From: Clostridia bacterium
GTDB taxonomy: Bacteria; Bacillota; Clostridia; Saccharofermentanales; UBA5734
Length of the DNA stretch: 5,505 nt
Direction: 5' to 3'
NCBI GenBank assembly: GCA_009929975.1
Contig: RZZF01000136.1
Span: forward strand, 1-5,505
The position numbers and the translations under genes were made by a program. Of this stretch, positions 1 through 5,505 are shown one piece after another; the first letter of the stretch is position 1, and each line of letters starts with the position of its first letter. The notes under the pieces were generated by a model that worked only from the letters and a program-made list of their open reading frames with translations, did no database searches and was not told the DNA's origin.

Positions 1-384
1 GTTCGGGATGAGGGTGTCTCCTACCACTATATCGAGCCCTCAAGAGAGATCGAATGCAATCAGCAGGCGATCAGTGTGATTGAACATCATCTAAAGACAA
101 AAAGTATTGCCTATATCAAGGCAAAGACCTGGACGACAGACGCCTTTTACCGGGAGACAGAGGACAAAATCGCTCTGCGGGTTTCAGAAGGCTGCGTGAC
201 CGTTGAGATGGAAGCCGCCGCATTTTTCGCCGTTTCCAAATTCCGCGATGTCGTCTTAGGTCAGGTCTTATTCGGCGGTGATGATTTAAGCGGCGTGGAA
301 TGGGATTCACGTTCGTGGAACAGCCGCGAGGAGATCAGGAAAAATCTCGTGGAGATCTCGTTTGATATCTGCTTGCAGTTATAG
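1..384 (+). CDS. Nucleoside phosphorylase (PNP/UDP family), C-terminal part, truncated at the left window edge
   Basis: Frame 1 is open from the first base to a TAG at 382-384, giving 127 visible residues, so the gene begins outside the window. This family splits nucleosides with phosphate into a free base and (deoxy)ribose-1-phosphate in the cytoplasm, as part of nucleoside salvage. Visible family signatures, numbered from the window edge, are VRDEGVSYHY at residues 1-10, a WTTDAFYRET segment near 40-49, the nucleoside-binding VEMEAAAFFAV motif (Glu69-Met70-Glu71), and GGDDLSG near 92-98, followed by the usual EWDSRSWNSR tail. Full-length relatives are roughly 230-260 residues, so about half is missing. 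A GTG at 76 could be mistaken for a start, but homology continues upstream of it. Substrate preference (uridine or purine) cannot be read from this part. The SUMF1-like gene begins 72 bp downstream on the same strand, and co-transcription is possible. Family assignment is firm. Confidence 0.88.
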   Translation, partial: VRDEGVSYHYIEPSREIECNQQAISVIEHHLKTKSIAYIKAKTWTTDAFYRETEDKIALRVSEGCVTVEMEAAAFFAVSKFRDVVLGQVLFGGDDLSGVEWDSRSWNSREEIRKNLVEISFDICLQL

Positions 385-456
385 CCTTCACAACGACTGG
401 TACCTGCCATACAGGACAGACAGAGGGTATCCCCCTAAGAAAGATCGTGAGATGGG

Positions 457-1185
457 ATGGATTTAAAGAACTATACAGATGATTGTTTTGTCTATATACC
501 GTCCTCGGAAGTGTTGATCAGAGATTATGTAGATCATGTAAAGTCGATCAGCTCAGACTACAAACTGGGTATCCCGGGTAACCCGTCAGGCAAGGAAGTT
601 ATTGAGAAAACAGTCACGGTAGTGGCCTTCAGGATATCCAAGATTCCAGTGACGAATGAATTCTATCATCTCGTTCTTGGTACAACGGGCGGCGAGTCCG
701 AAAAAGACAAACCCGTCACGGATGTGAACTGGTTTGAGGCCGTCACATTCTGCAATCGTTTGTCAGACGCGCTGAATCTGGATAAATACTATCTGATCAG
801 CGGACAGTCGGTTGAGAGAAACCTGAACGCGCAAGGCTTCAGATTGCCGACGGACGCGGAATGGCAATTGGCGGCTCAGGCAGGAGAGCAGCAATATAGA
901 TATGGCAACCTTGATGATATTGGCTGGTATGATCGGAATTCTGACGGCATGAAGCATGGGACCGCATTAAAAGATCAAAACAGCTTTGGCTTATACGATA
1001 TGCTAGGCAATGTCTGGGAATGGTGTTGGGATCGATACGATATTGATCGATATGGCGATTATCGACTCTTCAGAGGAGGCAGCTGGGCCAGCGATGAAAG
1101 AGCATGCGGGTCAACAGTCAGAAGAAAGAGCTCACCGGAATTCAAGATCGATGATCTGGGATTCAGGCTGGCCCGAAATGGCTAG
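457..1185 (+). CDS. SUMF1/FGE-sulfatase-fold (formylglycine-generating-enzyme-like) domain protein, probably not an active FGE
   Basis: This is a 242-residue protein made almost entirely of one SUMF1/FGE-sulfatase domain (PF03781, a C-type-lectin-like fold). Landmarks in order are FRISKIPVTN near residues 58-67, a PVTDVNWFEAVTFCNRLS block near 85-102, GFRLPTDAEW at 127-136, GNVWEWCWDRY at 184-194, RGGSW at 206-210 and the closing LGFRLAR. True FGE oxidises a sulfatase cysteine to formylglycine using copper held by two cysteines in the segment after the RGGS(W/Y) motif. Aligning that segment puts Ser212 at the first cysteine and Cys217 at the second, so canonical activity is unlikely; a binding or other role is inferred. 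There is no signal peptide or membrane segment, and no sulfatase gene nearby. ATG 457 is the first start in frame, since TAA at 436 and TGA at 448 lie just upstream. The ribosome site is weak (AAGAAAG at 437-443, about 13 nt away). The gene converges on the nitrilase-like gene, 31 bp apart, with no obvious terminator between them. Base composition is AT-richer than the GH3 gene. Confidence 0.87.
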   Translation: MDLKNYTDDCFVYIPSSEVLIRDYVDHVKSISSDYKLGIPGNPSGKEVIEKTVTVVAFRISKIPVTNEFYHLVLGTTGGESEKDKPVTDVNWFEAVTFCNRLSDALNLDKYYLISGQSVERNLNAQGFRLPTDAEWQLAAQAGEQQYRYGNLDDIGWYDRNSDGMKHGTALKDQNSFGLYDMLGNVWEWCWDRYDIDRYGDYRLFRGGSWASDERACGSTVRRKSSPEFKIDDLGFRLARNG

Positions 1186-1216
1186 ATGGTTTGACAATAG
1201 ATAACCTGATCGTCAG

Positions 1217-1993
1217 TTAACTTCGCATCGCGATGAATGAGTTTTCGATTCGGCCCTTTTCGCCGAATCCGATGTCAGGTCTCAGATAGTCATAGACCAG
1301 TAGATGTTCTTTGTTGCGCGGAGCCTCGCGGATAACGTGGCCATTCACATCAAAAACAGCGGTCGGGGCTGTCTGGAAATCTGAAATACTATTGATCGAT
1401 ACAACTGTCATGACATTTTCGACGGCGCGGGTCAGCAGGTGCGATTTGATGATCTGGTATCGCTCGGGAGAATCCTGGGCAGAAACATCACAGAAGCTGA
1501 CGAAACACAATTCAGCCTGTGCCTCAAACAGTTCCCGGAAGCATTCGGGGAATCGGACTTCAAAACAGATGCGAAATCCCACTTTGATGTCGTCAATATC
1601 AAAAATACCAAGTGCTGAGCCTCGTTCAAAATGGTCCAGATCCCAGCCCCACAAGGCCCGCTTGTCATAGTTTCCGATAATCGTTCCCTCGGGTGAAATC
1701 AGGCGAATGGAGTTATAGCGCCTGGAATCTTCCTGCCGTATCATACCGAGTGCGATGTACAGATGGTTCTCTTGCGCCAGCTGGCAAACCAGATCCAATC
1801 GATTCTCCAGTGCTGTGATATCTATTTGATTGATGTCAGGTGTTTCAACAGGAGGATACCCGCAGGCTGCACATTCGTGAAAAACAAGCAGACGGACATT
1901 TTCTCTGGCCGCTTGCTTGATGCCCCGGCTGATCGCCGCGAAATTCGCATCGATATCCGATCCGCTACTGAACTGGAAAACACCGACTTTCAT
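1217..1993 (-). CDS. Carbon-nitrogen hydrolase (nitrilase superfamily)
   Basis: This 258-residue single-domain protein has the usual length for the superfamily, which hydrolyses amides, carbamoyl groups or nitriles through a covalent thioester on cysteine. The catalytic triad is complete: Glu40 in FHECAACGYPP, Lys111 in NYDKRALWGW and Cys143 in RICFEVRFPECFREL. The CFEVRFPE segment resembles the C-(Y/F)-x-x-RFPE block of Nit-type/omega-amidase-like members, and LLTRAVENVMTVVSIN near residues 190-205 matches the conserved RA-EN segment. No signal peptide is present, so it should be cytoplasmic. The start is well supported: on the minus strand an AAGGGGGT Shine-Dalgarno (2002-2009) sits 8 nt before this ATG, and the two other ATGs just upstream (1995-1997, 1998-2000) are out of frame. 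It is divergent from the GH3 gene across 131 bp, so shared control is possible. The exact substrate cannot be inferred, and assigning it to a particular amidase would be a guess. Confidence 0.9.
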   Translation of the reverse strand: MKVGVFQFSSGSDIDANFAAISRGIKQAARENVRLLVFHECAACGYPPVETPDINQIDITALENRLDLVCQLAQENHLYIALGMIRQEDSRRYNSIRLISPEGTIIGNYDKRALWGWDLDHFERGSALGIFDIDDIKVGFRICFEVRFPECFRELFEAQAELCFVSFCDVSAQDSPERYQIIKSHLLTRAVENVMTVVSINSISDFQTAPTAVFDVNGHVIREAPRNKEHLLVYDYLRPDIGFGEKGRIENSFIAMRS

Positions 1994-2124
1994 GCATCAT
2001 CACCCCCTTCAATAGTATACTGTAAGGAAGAACAAGCGAATGATTTTCTTTAGGCGTATACGATGCAAAAGACGCCTGGAGCCACAGACGTCTGACACAA
2101 TCACAACTTGGAGGAACTGCTGCC
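1994..2124. promoter_or_regulatory. Divergent control region between the nitrilase-like and GH3 genes
   Basis: This 131-bp non-coding stretch must hold the promoters of both outward-facing genes unless they are read from further away. It contains the ribosome sites of both: AAGGGGGT for the minus-strand gene (2002-2009) and GGAGGA for the GH3 gene (2110-2115, 9 nt before ATG 2125). GTATAC occurs twice, at 2015-2020 and 2056-2061, each inside an 8-bp palindrome (AGTATACT and CGTATACG), 41 bp centre to centre. AGACG at 2070-2074 and CGTCT at 2089-2093 form a short inverted pair with a 14-nt gap. I could not find a convincing -35/-10 pair for either gene, nor a catabolite-response (cre) consensus. 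The regulatory role is inferred from gene orientation. Confidence 0.4.
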
Positions 2125-4365
2125 ATGAATCCTTATCAGGATGTTTCCCTTGCTCCTGCCGAGCGGGCACGCGATCTGCTTGACCGCCTGACACTGCGGG
2201 AAAAGGTCGGCCAGCTGAACCAGCGGCTCTACGGCTTTCAAAGTGTACAGCGAAGCGGCGATACATTGAGTATCAACGAGGAAACACTCGCGGAGATCCG
2301 CCATTTTGGCGGATTAGGGACGCTTTACGGACTCTACCGCGCTGATCCCTGGTCCGGCCGGACACAGGATAATGGGATCACACCGGAACTGGCCGCTAAA
2401 GCCTATAACCTTGTGCAGCGTGCGGTGCTTGAGCAGTCCCGTTTTGGCATTCCGGCACTGCTCAGCGAAGAGTGTCCGCATGGCCATCAGGCGCTGGGCG
2501 GATACCTGCTGCCGGTCAATCTGGCGATGGGGGCGACGTTTGCCCCGCAGCTGGTCGAGCAGGCGTTCGCGGTCTGCGGCCGGCAATTGAAAAGCATGGG
2601 CACGGATTTCGCGTTGATGTCGGTGCTGGACATGCTGCGCGACCCCCGCTGGGGCCGCAGTGAGGAATGCTACAGTGAAGATCCTTATCTGGCATCCCGC
2701 CTGGCGGCGGCGGCTGTGCGCGGCTGCCGAAGTGCCGGCGTCGAGGTGGTGGCCAAGCATCTGTGTGCCCAGGGGGAGACGACCGGCGGAGTGAACGCCA
2801 GTGCGGCCCGGATCGGCCCACGCGAGCTGCGCGAGATCCATCTGCCGGCCGTTGAGGCCGCGGTGGCCGCAGGCGCCCGGGGCTTAATGGCCGCCTATAA
2901 TGAAATCGACGGTGTTCCCTGCCATGCCAACATCTGGCTGTTGCGGGACTATCTGCGCGATGAACTGGGATTTGCAGGCCTGGTCATGGCCGACGGCGGC
3001 GCAATCGACCGGCTGGATCTGCTGACCGGCGATCACCGCCGCTCTGGTGCGCTGGCATTGGCGAGCGGTGTGGATATGAGTCTCTGGGATACGGGTTTCT
3101 CACTGCTGGATGAGGCGGTTGAGCGCGGCGAGGTATCAGAAGACCTGGTTGACGAAGCCGTTCTGCGGGTCCTGACACTGAAATTCGAGCGCGGGCTGTT
3201 TGAACATCCCTTCTTGCCGGAGGACACAGCGGTCCAACCCTTTGAGATCAGCCACTATCCGCAGAGCCTTGAGCTGGCGCGGCACAGTGCGGTTCTTTTG
3301 AAAAATAGCGATCGTCTTTTGCCGATCCGTCCGGAGAATTATCCGCATGTCGCCCTGATCGGACCAAATGCCGATAACCTGTACAATCAATTGGGCGACT
3401 ATACACCACCGACAATGGAAGGGATGACGGTCCGCCAGGGGCTGGCAGCTCTGCTGGCTGGAAAGGCGGATTTATCCTTCGCTCAGGGCAGTGATATTCT
3501 CACCGGCAGCGACAGGCAGATCCGTGAAGCGGTTGATCTGGCCGTTGGCAGTGATCTTGTGGTTCTGGTGCTGGGTGGTTCCTCGAACCGGTTTGGCGAT
3601 GTTCAATTTTCTGATAACGGCGCGGCCATCGTTCAGGGCGGCTTGCCGATGGACTGCGGCGAAGGTGTGGACGCTGCCGACCTCGCGCTGCCGGGGCGGC
3701 AGATGGAACTGGCTGAGGCGGTATTGGCCACTGGCAAACCGGTCATTGTCATTGTCATCGGTGGCCGTCCCTATGCGATCGAAGCGATCGCGGAAAAAGC
3801 GGCCGCCGTGCTGGTCAGTTTCTATCCCGGTCCCTGGGGCGGGCAGGCCCTGGCTGAGATTGTGCTTGGCCAGACCGAACCCGCCGGCCGCCTGCCGGCG
3901 ACACTGCCGGTCTCGGCATCGGCGCTGCCCTGCTACTACAACTACAAAGCAAGTTATGACGCGATGCGCTACCATAATAACCATAAGCCACGTTTCACCT
4001 TCGGGTCTGGCCTCAGCTATACCGGCTTCGCGTTGGATGGCGCGGAACTGACCCGTCGTTCTGACGGCGGTGTGGCGATCAGCGGCCGGCTGCGCAATAC
4101 AGGATCCCGCAGTGGCTGGGCAGTTCCCATGCTGTATCTGCGCCGTGTCACCGGTGCTTATACCGCGCGAGTCCGGGAACTGTGTGCCTTTGAAAAGCTG
4201 GCTATCCCCGTTGGACAGGTTGGCGAGTTTGCCTTTGCACTGGATGCGGACGCCTTGTGCCAGCGGGACGAAAATGGTAAGCCCCTGCCGCTCGGCGGTC
4301 GAATTGAACTGCTGCTCGACGAGGGTGGGAACACGATCTGGCAGACGGAACTCGAGCTTTCGTAA
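2125..4365 (+). CDS. Glycoside hydrolase family 3 beta-glycosidase (beta-glucosidase/beta-xylosidase type)
   Basis: This 746-residue protein has the classic three-part GH3 layout and releases terminal non-reducing beta-linked sugars with retention of configuration. The N-terminal (beta/alpha)8 domain spans about 1-345 and includes LREKVGQLNQ, SEECPHGH, LDMLRDPRWGR near 168-178, AKH (Lys211-His212) and LVMADGGAIDRL, whose Asp290 is the expected nucleophile. The alpha/beta sandwich domain spans about 375-610, beginning with LARHSAVLLKN; CGEGVDAADLALPG supplies Glu513 as the likely acid/base, and PGPWGGQALAEIVLGQ follows. Residues 640-746 form a fibronectin-III-like domain (RNTGSRSGW, then FEKLAIPVGQ). 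RFTFGSGLSY near 623-632 joins the last two. No signal peptide is seen, so the enzyme is probably cytoplasmic and acts on imported saccharides. The start is fixed by GGAGGA 9 nt upstream. The gene is much richer in GC than its neighbours. A perfect hairpin lies 12 bp after the stop. Specificity for glucose, xylose or arabinose cannot be decided here. Confidence 0.94.
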   Translation: MNPYQDVSLAPAERARDLLDRLTLREKVGQLNQRLYGFQSVQRSGDTLSINEETLAEIRHFGGLGTLYGLYRADPWSGRTQDNGITPELAAKAYNLVQRAVLEQSRFGIPALLSEECPHGHQALGGYLLPVNLAMGATFAPQLVEQAFAVCGRQLKSMGTDFALMSVLDMLRDPRWGRSEECYSEDPYLASRLAAAAVRGCRSAGVEVVAKHLCAQGETTGGVNASAARIGPRELREIHLPAVEAAVAAGARGLMAAYNEIDGVPCHANIWLLRDYLRDELGFAGLVMADGGAIDRLDLLTGDHRRSGALALASGVDMSLWDTGFSLLDEAVERGEVSEDLVDEAVLRVLTLKFERGLFEHPFLPEDTAVQPFEISHYPQSLELARHSAVLLKNSDRLLPIRPENYPHVALIGPNADNLYNQLGDYTPPTMEGMTVRQGLAALLAGKADLSFAQGSDILTGSDRQIREAVDLAVGSDLVVLVLGGSSNRFGDVQFSDNGAAIVQGGLPMDCGEGVDAADLALPGRQMELAEAVLATGKPVIVIVIGGRPYAIEAIAEKAAAVLVSFYPGPWGGQALAEIVLGQTEPAGRLPATLPVSASALPCYYNYKASYDAMRYHNNHKPRFTFGSGLSYTGFALDGAELTRRSDGGVAISGRLRNTGSRSGWAVPMLYLRRVTGAYTARVRELCAFEKLAIPVGQVGEFAFALDADALCQRDENGKPLPLGGRIELLLDEGGNTIWQTELELS

Positions 4366-4377
4366 AGCAGAAAACGA

Positions 4378-4408
4378 GAAGACCCGCTGACAGGATCAGC
4401 GGGTCTTC
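4378..4408. terminator. Probable bidirectional terminator between convergent GH3 and DUF1080 genes
   Basis: GAAGACCCGCTGA (4378-4390) and TCAGCGGGTCTTC (4396-4408) form a perfect 13-bp stem with a 5-nt CAGGA loop. It lies 12 bp after the GH3 stop and 25 bp beyond the minus-strand DUF1080 stop, the right place to end both transcripts. The thymine tract is weak on the plus side (CTTACG) and interrupted on the minus side (TCGTTTTCTG), although the closing TCTTC of the stem adds some U-richness. Position and perfect pairing make the call likely. Confidence 0.8.
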
Positions 4409-4433
4409 CTTACGTCAGATGAACCGTATTGGA

Positions 4434-5234
4434 TTAAAGCTCCCTGATGCGGACATTGCGCCAGCGGCAGGCGGCGGTTTTTCCCCATCGAGATTCACCC
4501 ATCCCCGGGTCATTGTCATGAACTTCAAAGGCAATATGTCCTTTGCTGCCCAGCTGTGCCGCGCGGTCTTTATCGAACTTCGGGCTGTCGACAGCGGCCA
4601 TGTCGATGGAAGCAACCAGTACGCCGTTGATATAGGTGCTCAATTTCGGGAAACGGCCGGTGCATACGACGCGAAACTCATTCCAGTCATTCCAGTTCCA
4701 TAACTTGAGAAATTCATCACCGCTGATTTTATTCGTCAGCAGGGCTGGCTTGTCCGGTGTAATCGGCTCCAGAGTGGTGGCAGGATCTTCAATTTTGATC
4801 GCGATCGCCTGACCGTCCTGATCATACTCCGCGTCAACATTCCAGTTGATCGCGTGAAAGCCGCCGATCGCGTTGCCGTAAAATCCACCGATGCTGCCAG
4901 ATTTACGATGGTCGAGCAGGATCTGGTATCCGACCGTTCCGTCCTCGCTAGCGTGAACATAGACACCGGTATCCGCTGGCCAGTCCGGTTTGGCTTCATA
5001 AACCAGCTCAAAATCACCATAGGTGGCTTCGCTGACCAGATAAGAACCGAAACCGCTGCCGGGTGGGTCCTGCCGTCCTTCAATGATGCCATCGTTGATC
5101 GTCCAGAGTCCTGGATGCAGACAGGCTTCCAGATATTCCGGACTGCCTTCCCTGAAGCGGGAAATACCGCGGGGGAAAACACGCCAGCCTTGTAATGAGT
5201 CACCCTGAAACAGGGGTTTGAATGTGTGATCCAT
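4434..5234 (-). CDS. DUF1080 / 3-keto-disaccharide hydrolase-family protein (PF06439)
   Basis: This 266-residue protein is a single concanavalin-like beta-jelly-roll domain of the DUF1080 family. Characterised relatives cleave 3-keto-glycosides formed after a dehydrogenase oxidises the sugar C3; others are only assumed to bind or cut sugars. Motifs in order are FKPLFQG (5-11) with Trp17, GLWTINDGIIEG (42-53), YGDFEL (72-77), GYQILLDHR (102-110), WNDWNEFRV (171-179), YINGVLVASID (191-201), GHIAFEVHD (222-230) and RNVRIREL at the end. I start it at the ATG at 5232-5234 because TAAGGAGG ends 8 nt before it; an earlier in-frame ATG at 5264 would add ten residues but overlaps the promoter -10 box. 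It has no secretion signal or lipobox, whereas many relatives in Bacteroidetes and Planctomycetes are exported, so action inside the cell is inferred. It converges with the GH3 gene on a shared hairpin. No sugar dehydrogenase partner is in view. Confidence 0.88.
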   Translation of the reverse strand: MDHTFKPLFQGDSLQGWRVFPRGISRFREGSPEYLEACLHPGLWTINDGIIEGRQDPPGSGFGSYLVSEATYGDFELVYEAKPDWPADTGVYVHASEDGTVGYQILLDHRKSGSIGGFYGNAIGGFHAINWNVDAEYDQDGQAIAIKIEDPATTLEPITPDKPALLTNKISGDEFLKLWNWNDWNEFRVVCTGRFPKLSTYINGVLVASIDMAAVDSPKFDKDRAAQLGSKGHIAFEVHDNDPGMGESRWGKTAACRWRNVRIREL

Positions 5235-5242
5235 GGTGTCAG

Positions 5243-5250
5243 CCTCCTTA
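5243..5250 (-). promoter_or_regulatory. Ribosome binding site that sets the DUF1080 start
   Basis: On the minus strand TAAGGAGG is a near-perfect anti-16S match and leaves 8 nt to the ATG at 5232-5234. It selects the 266-residue start over the longer frame that opens at 5264. Confidence 0.85.
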
Positions 5251-5263
5251 TCTTCGCACATCA

Positions 5264-5292
5264 ATTATAACGTATTGGACAAGTTCATTGTA
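5264..5292 (-). promoter_or_regulatory. Candidate sigma-70/sigma-A promoter of the DUF1080 gene
   Basis: A consensus -10 box TATAAT occupies 5264-5269 on the minus strand. Seventeen bases upstream is a poor -35, TACAAT (5287-5292). The predicted transcription start, near 5257, lies just before the ribosome binding site, giving a leader of about 20 nt. The -10 match and geometry are good. The weak -35 suggests activator dependence or a false positive. Confidence 0.5.
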
Positions 5293-5305
5293 TCTTGATA
5301 TTGAT

Positions 5306-5322
5306 CTGGCCTGATTGGCCAG
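5306..5322. repeat. Inverted repeat upstream of the DUF1080 promoter, possible operator
   Basis: CTGGCC (5306-5311) and GGCCAG (5317-5322) form a perfect 6-bp inverted repeat around TGATT. It lies about 50 bp upstream of the predicted DUF1080 transcription start. Outer TGATC (5302-5306) and GATCA (5328-5332) add a looser, asymmetric dyad, and TTGAT(A/C) recurs at 5295, 5301 and 5337. Such symmetry could bind a dimeric regulator; that role is inferred. There is no T-run, so it is unlikely to be a terminator. Confidence 0.35.
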
Positions 5323-5389
5323 GCACTGATCAGAGCTTGATCATGCATGGTTTGTCCTTCAGTGCAAAAATGACCATGTGAAAAGATGA

Positions 5390-5505
5390 ACCAGGTTATT
5401 GTCGACTATGATCGCCAGCCAGGCGATTTTCGGGCACCTTCCTGAATCCGTCCAACGCTTTATCTGTACGGAAATGAATTTGTCCGTATCTGAAGTCAGC
5501 GGTGT
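5390..5505 (+). CDS. NuoE/HydC-like thioredoxin-fold [2Fe-2S] subunit, N-terminal fragment cut by the right edge; possible pseudogene
   Basis: Frame 2 on the plus strand is open from 5390 to the window end and encodes 38 residues. They contain QAIFGHLPESVQRFI followed by MNLSVSEVSGV. This matches the conserved N-terminal helices of NuoE-type 24-kDa subunits of NADH dehydrogenases and of NAD(P)-linked [FeFe]-hydrogenases, where the pattern is aQeiFGyLPeeVQrfI, then LgiplSeVyGVatFY. The preceding LLSTMIAS also fits the usual LIPvLxxa helix with no gap. Such subunits carry a [2Fe-2S] cluster and pass electrons to or from the NAD-binding subunit; the cluster cysteines would lie beyond the window. 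The start is uncertain. ATG 5408 or TTG 5399 would delete much of the first helix, neither has a good ribosome site, and an in-frame TGA at 5387-5389 blocks extension. The tyrosine common in the VYGV motif is serine here. It may be a decayed copy or a short-start variant. Family match is moderate to good; an intact gene is unproven. Confidence 0.5.

Noticed and set aside
457..1185. SUMF1-fold gene as a diversity-generating retroelement target
   Set aside because: This fold is a common DGR target, but I saw no reverse transcriptase frame and no second near-copy of the gene's 3' end (template repeat) in the window.
1186..1216. Terminator between the convergent SUMF1-like and nitrilase-like genes
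   Set aside because: Only a 4-bp TGAC/GTCA pairing is visible and there is no T-run; I cannot support a terminator here.
2014..2019. TATACT on the minus strand as a -10 box for the nitrilase-like gene
   Set aside because: A start of transcription about 7 nt downstream would fall inside the gene's own ribosome binding site (2002-2009), and no fitting -35 was found.
3491..4051. 186-codon plus-strand frame inside the GH3 gene
   Set aside because: It is an arginine- and tryptophan-rich shadow in another frame of a GC-rich gene, with no ribosome site or recognisable motif.
4854..5195. 113-codon plus-strand frame opposite the DUF1080 gene
   Set aside because: It is antisense to a gene with continuous family motifs on the minus strand and has no supporting signal of its own.
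5411..5427. ATCGCC/GGCGAT hairpin followed by TTTT as a terminator
   Set aside because: The 6-bp stem is short, the T-run is only four bases, and it lies within the NuoE-like coding frame, so coding constraint explains it.
5396..5503. Minus-strand open frame of 35 codons entering from the right edge
   Set aside because: It reads plausibly as a protein tail but I recognise no family, and it overlaps antisense the plus-strand frame with a clear NuoE-like match. Another minus frame (5359-5505) is also open by chance.

Overview
The window looks like ordinary chromosome from a mid-GC, probably anaerobic Firmicute (Bacillota, Clostridia-like). The reasons are strong AAGGAGG-type ribosome binding sites, short gene spacing, cytoplasmic (signal-less) versions of a GH3 glycosidase and a DUF1080 protein, and a right-edge fragment resembling the NuoE/HydC [2Fe-2S] subunits of fermentative bacteria. 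This assignment is an inference; no taxonomic marker gene is present.

Layout, left to right. (1) Positions 1-384, plus strand: the C-terminal half of a PNP/UDP-type nucleoside phosphorylase, cut by the window edge. (2) 457-1185, plus: a compact SUMF1/FGE-sulfatase-fold protein that lacks the first of the two copper-binding cysteines of true formylglycine-generating enzyme. (3) 1217-1993, minus: a nitrilase-superfamily carbon-nitrogen hydrolase with an intact Glu-Lys-Cys triad, convergent with gene 2. (4) 1994-2124: a divergent control region with two GTATAC palindromes. (5) 2125-4365, plus: a three-domain GH3 beta-glycosidase, markedly richer in GC than its neighbours. (6) 4378-4408: a perfect 13-bp hairpin placed to end transcription from both sides. 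(7) 4434-5234, minus: a DUF1080 (3-keto-disaccharide hydrolase family) protein with a clear ribosome binding site and a TATAAT box. (8) 5235-5389: an intergenic stretch with an inverted repeat. (9) 5390-5505, plus: the start region of a NuoE-like [2Fe-2S] protein that runs off the window and has no convincing start codon.

How the genes may work together. The GH3 enzyme and the DUF1080 protein converge on one terminator and both belong to glycoside-cleaving families, so they could serve intracellular breakdown of imported oligosaccharides or plant glycosides. No transporter, regulator or sugar oxidoreductase is visible to confirm this. The phosphorylase and SUMF1-like genes may be co-transcribed, but no functional link is evident. 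The nitrilase-like gene shares an upstream region with the GH3 gene, so joint control is possible. I see no mobile element, CRISPR array, tRNA, rRNA or clearly novel system. The items most worth a second look are the right-edge NuoE-like fragment and the cysteine-deficient SUMF1 protein.
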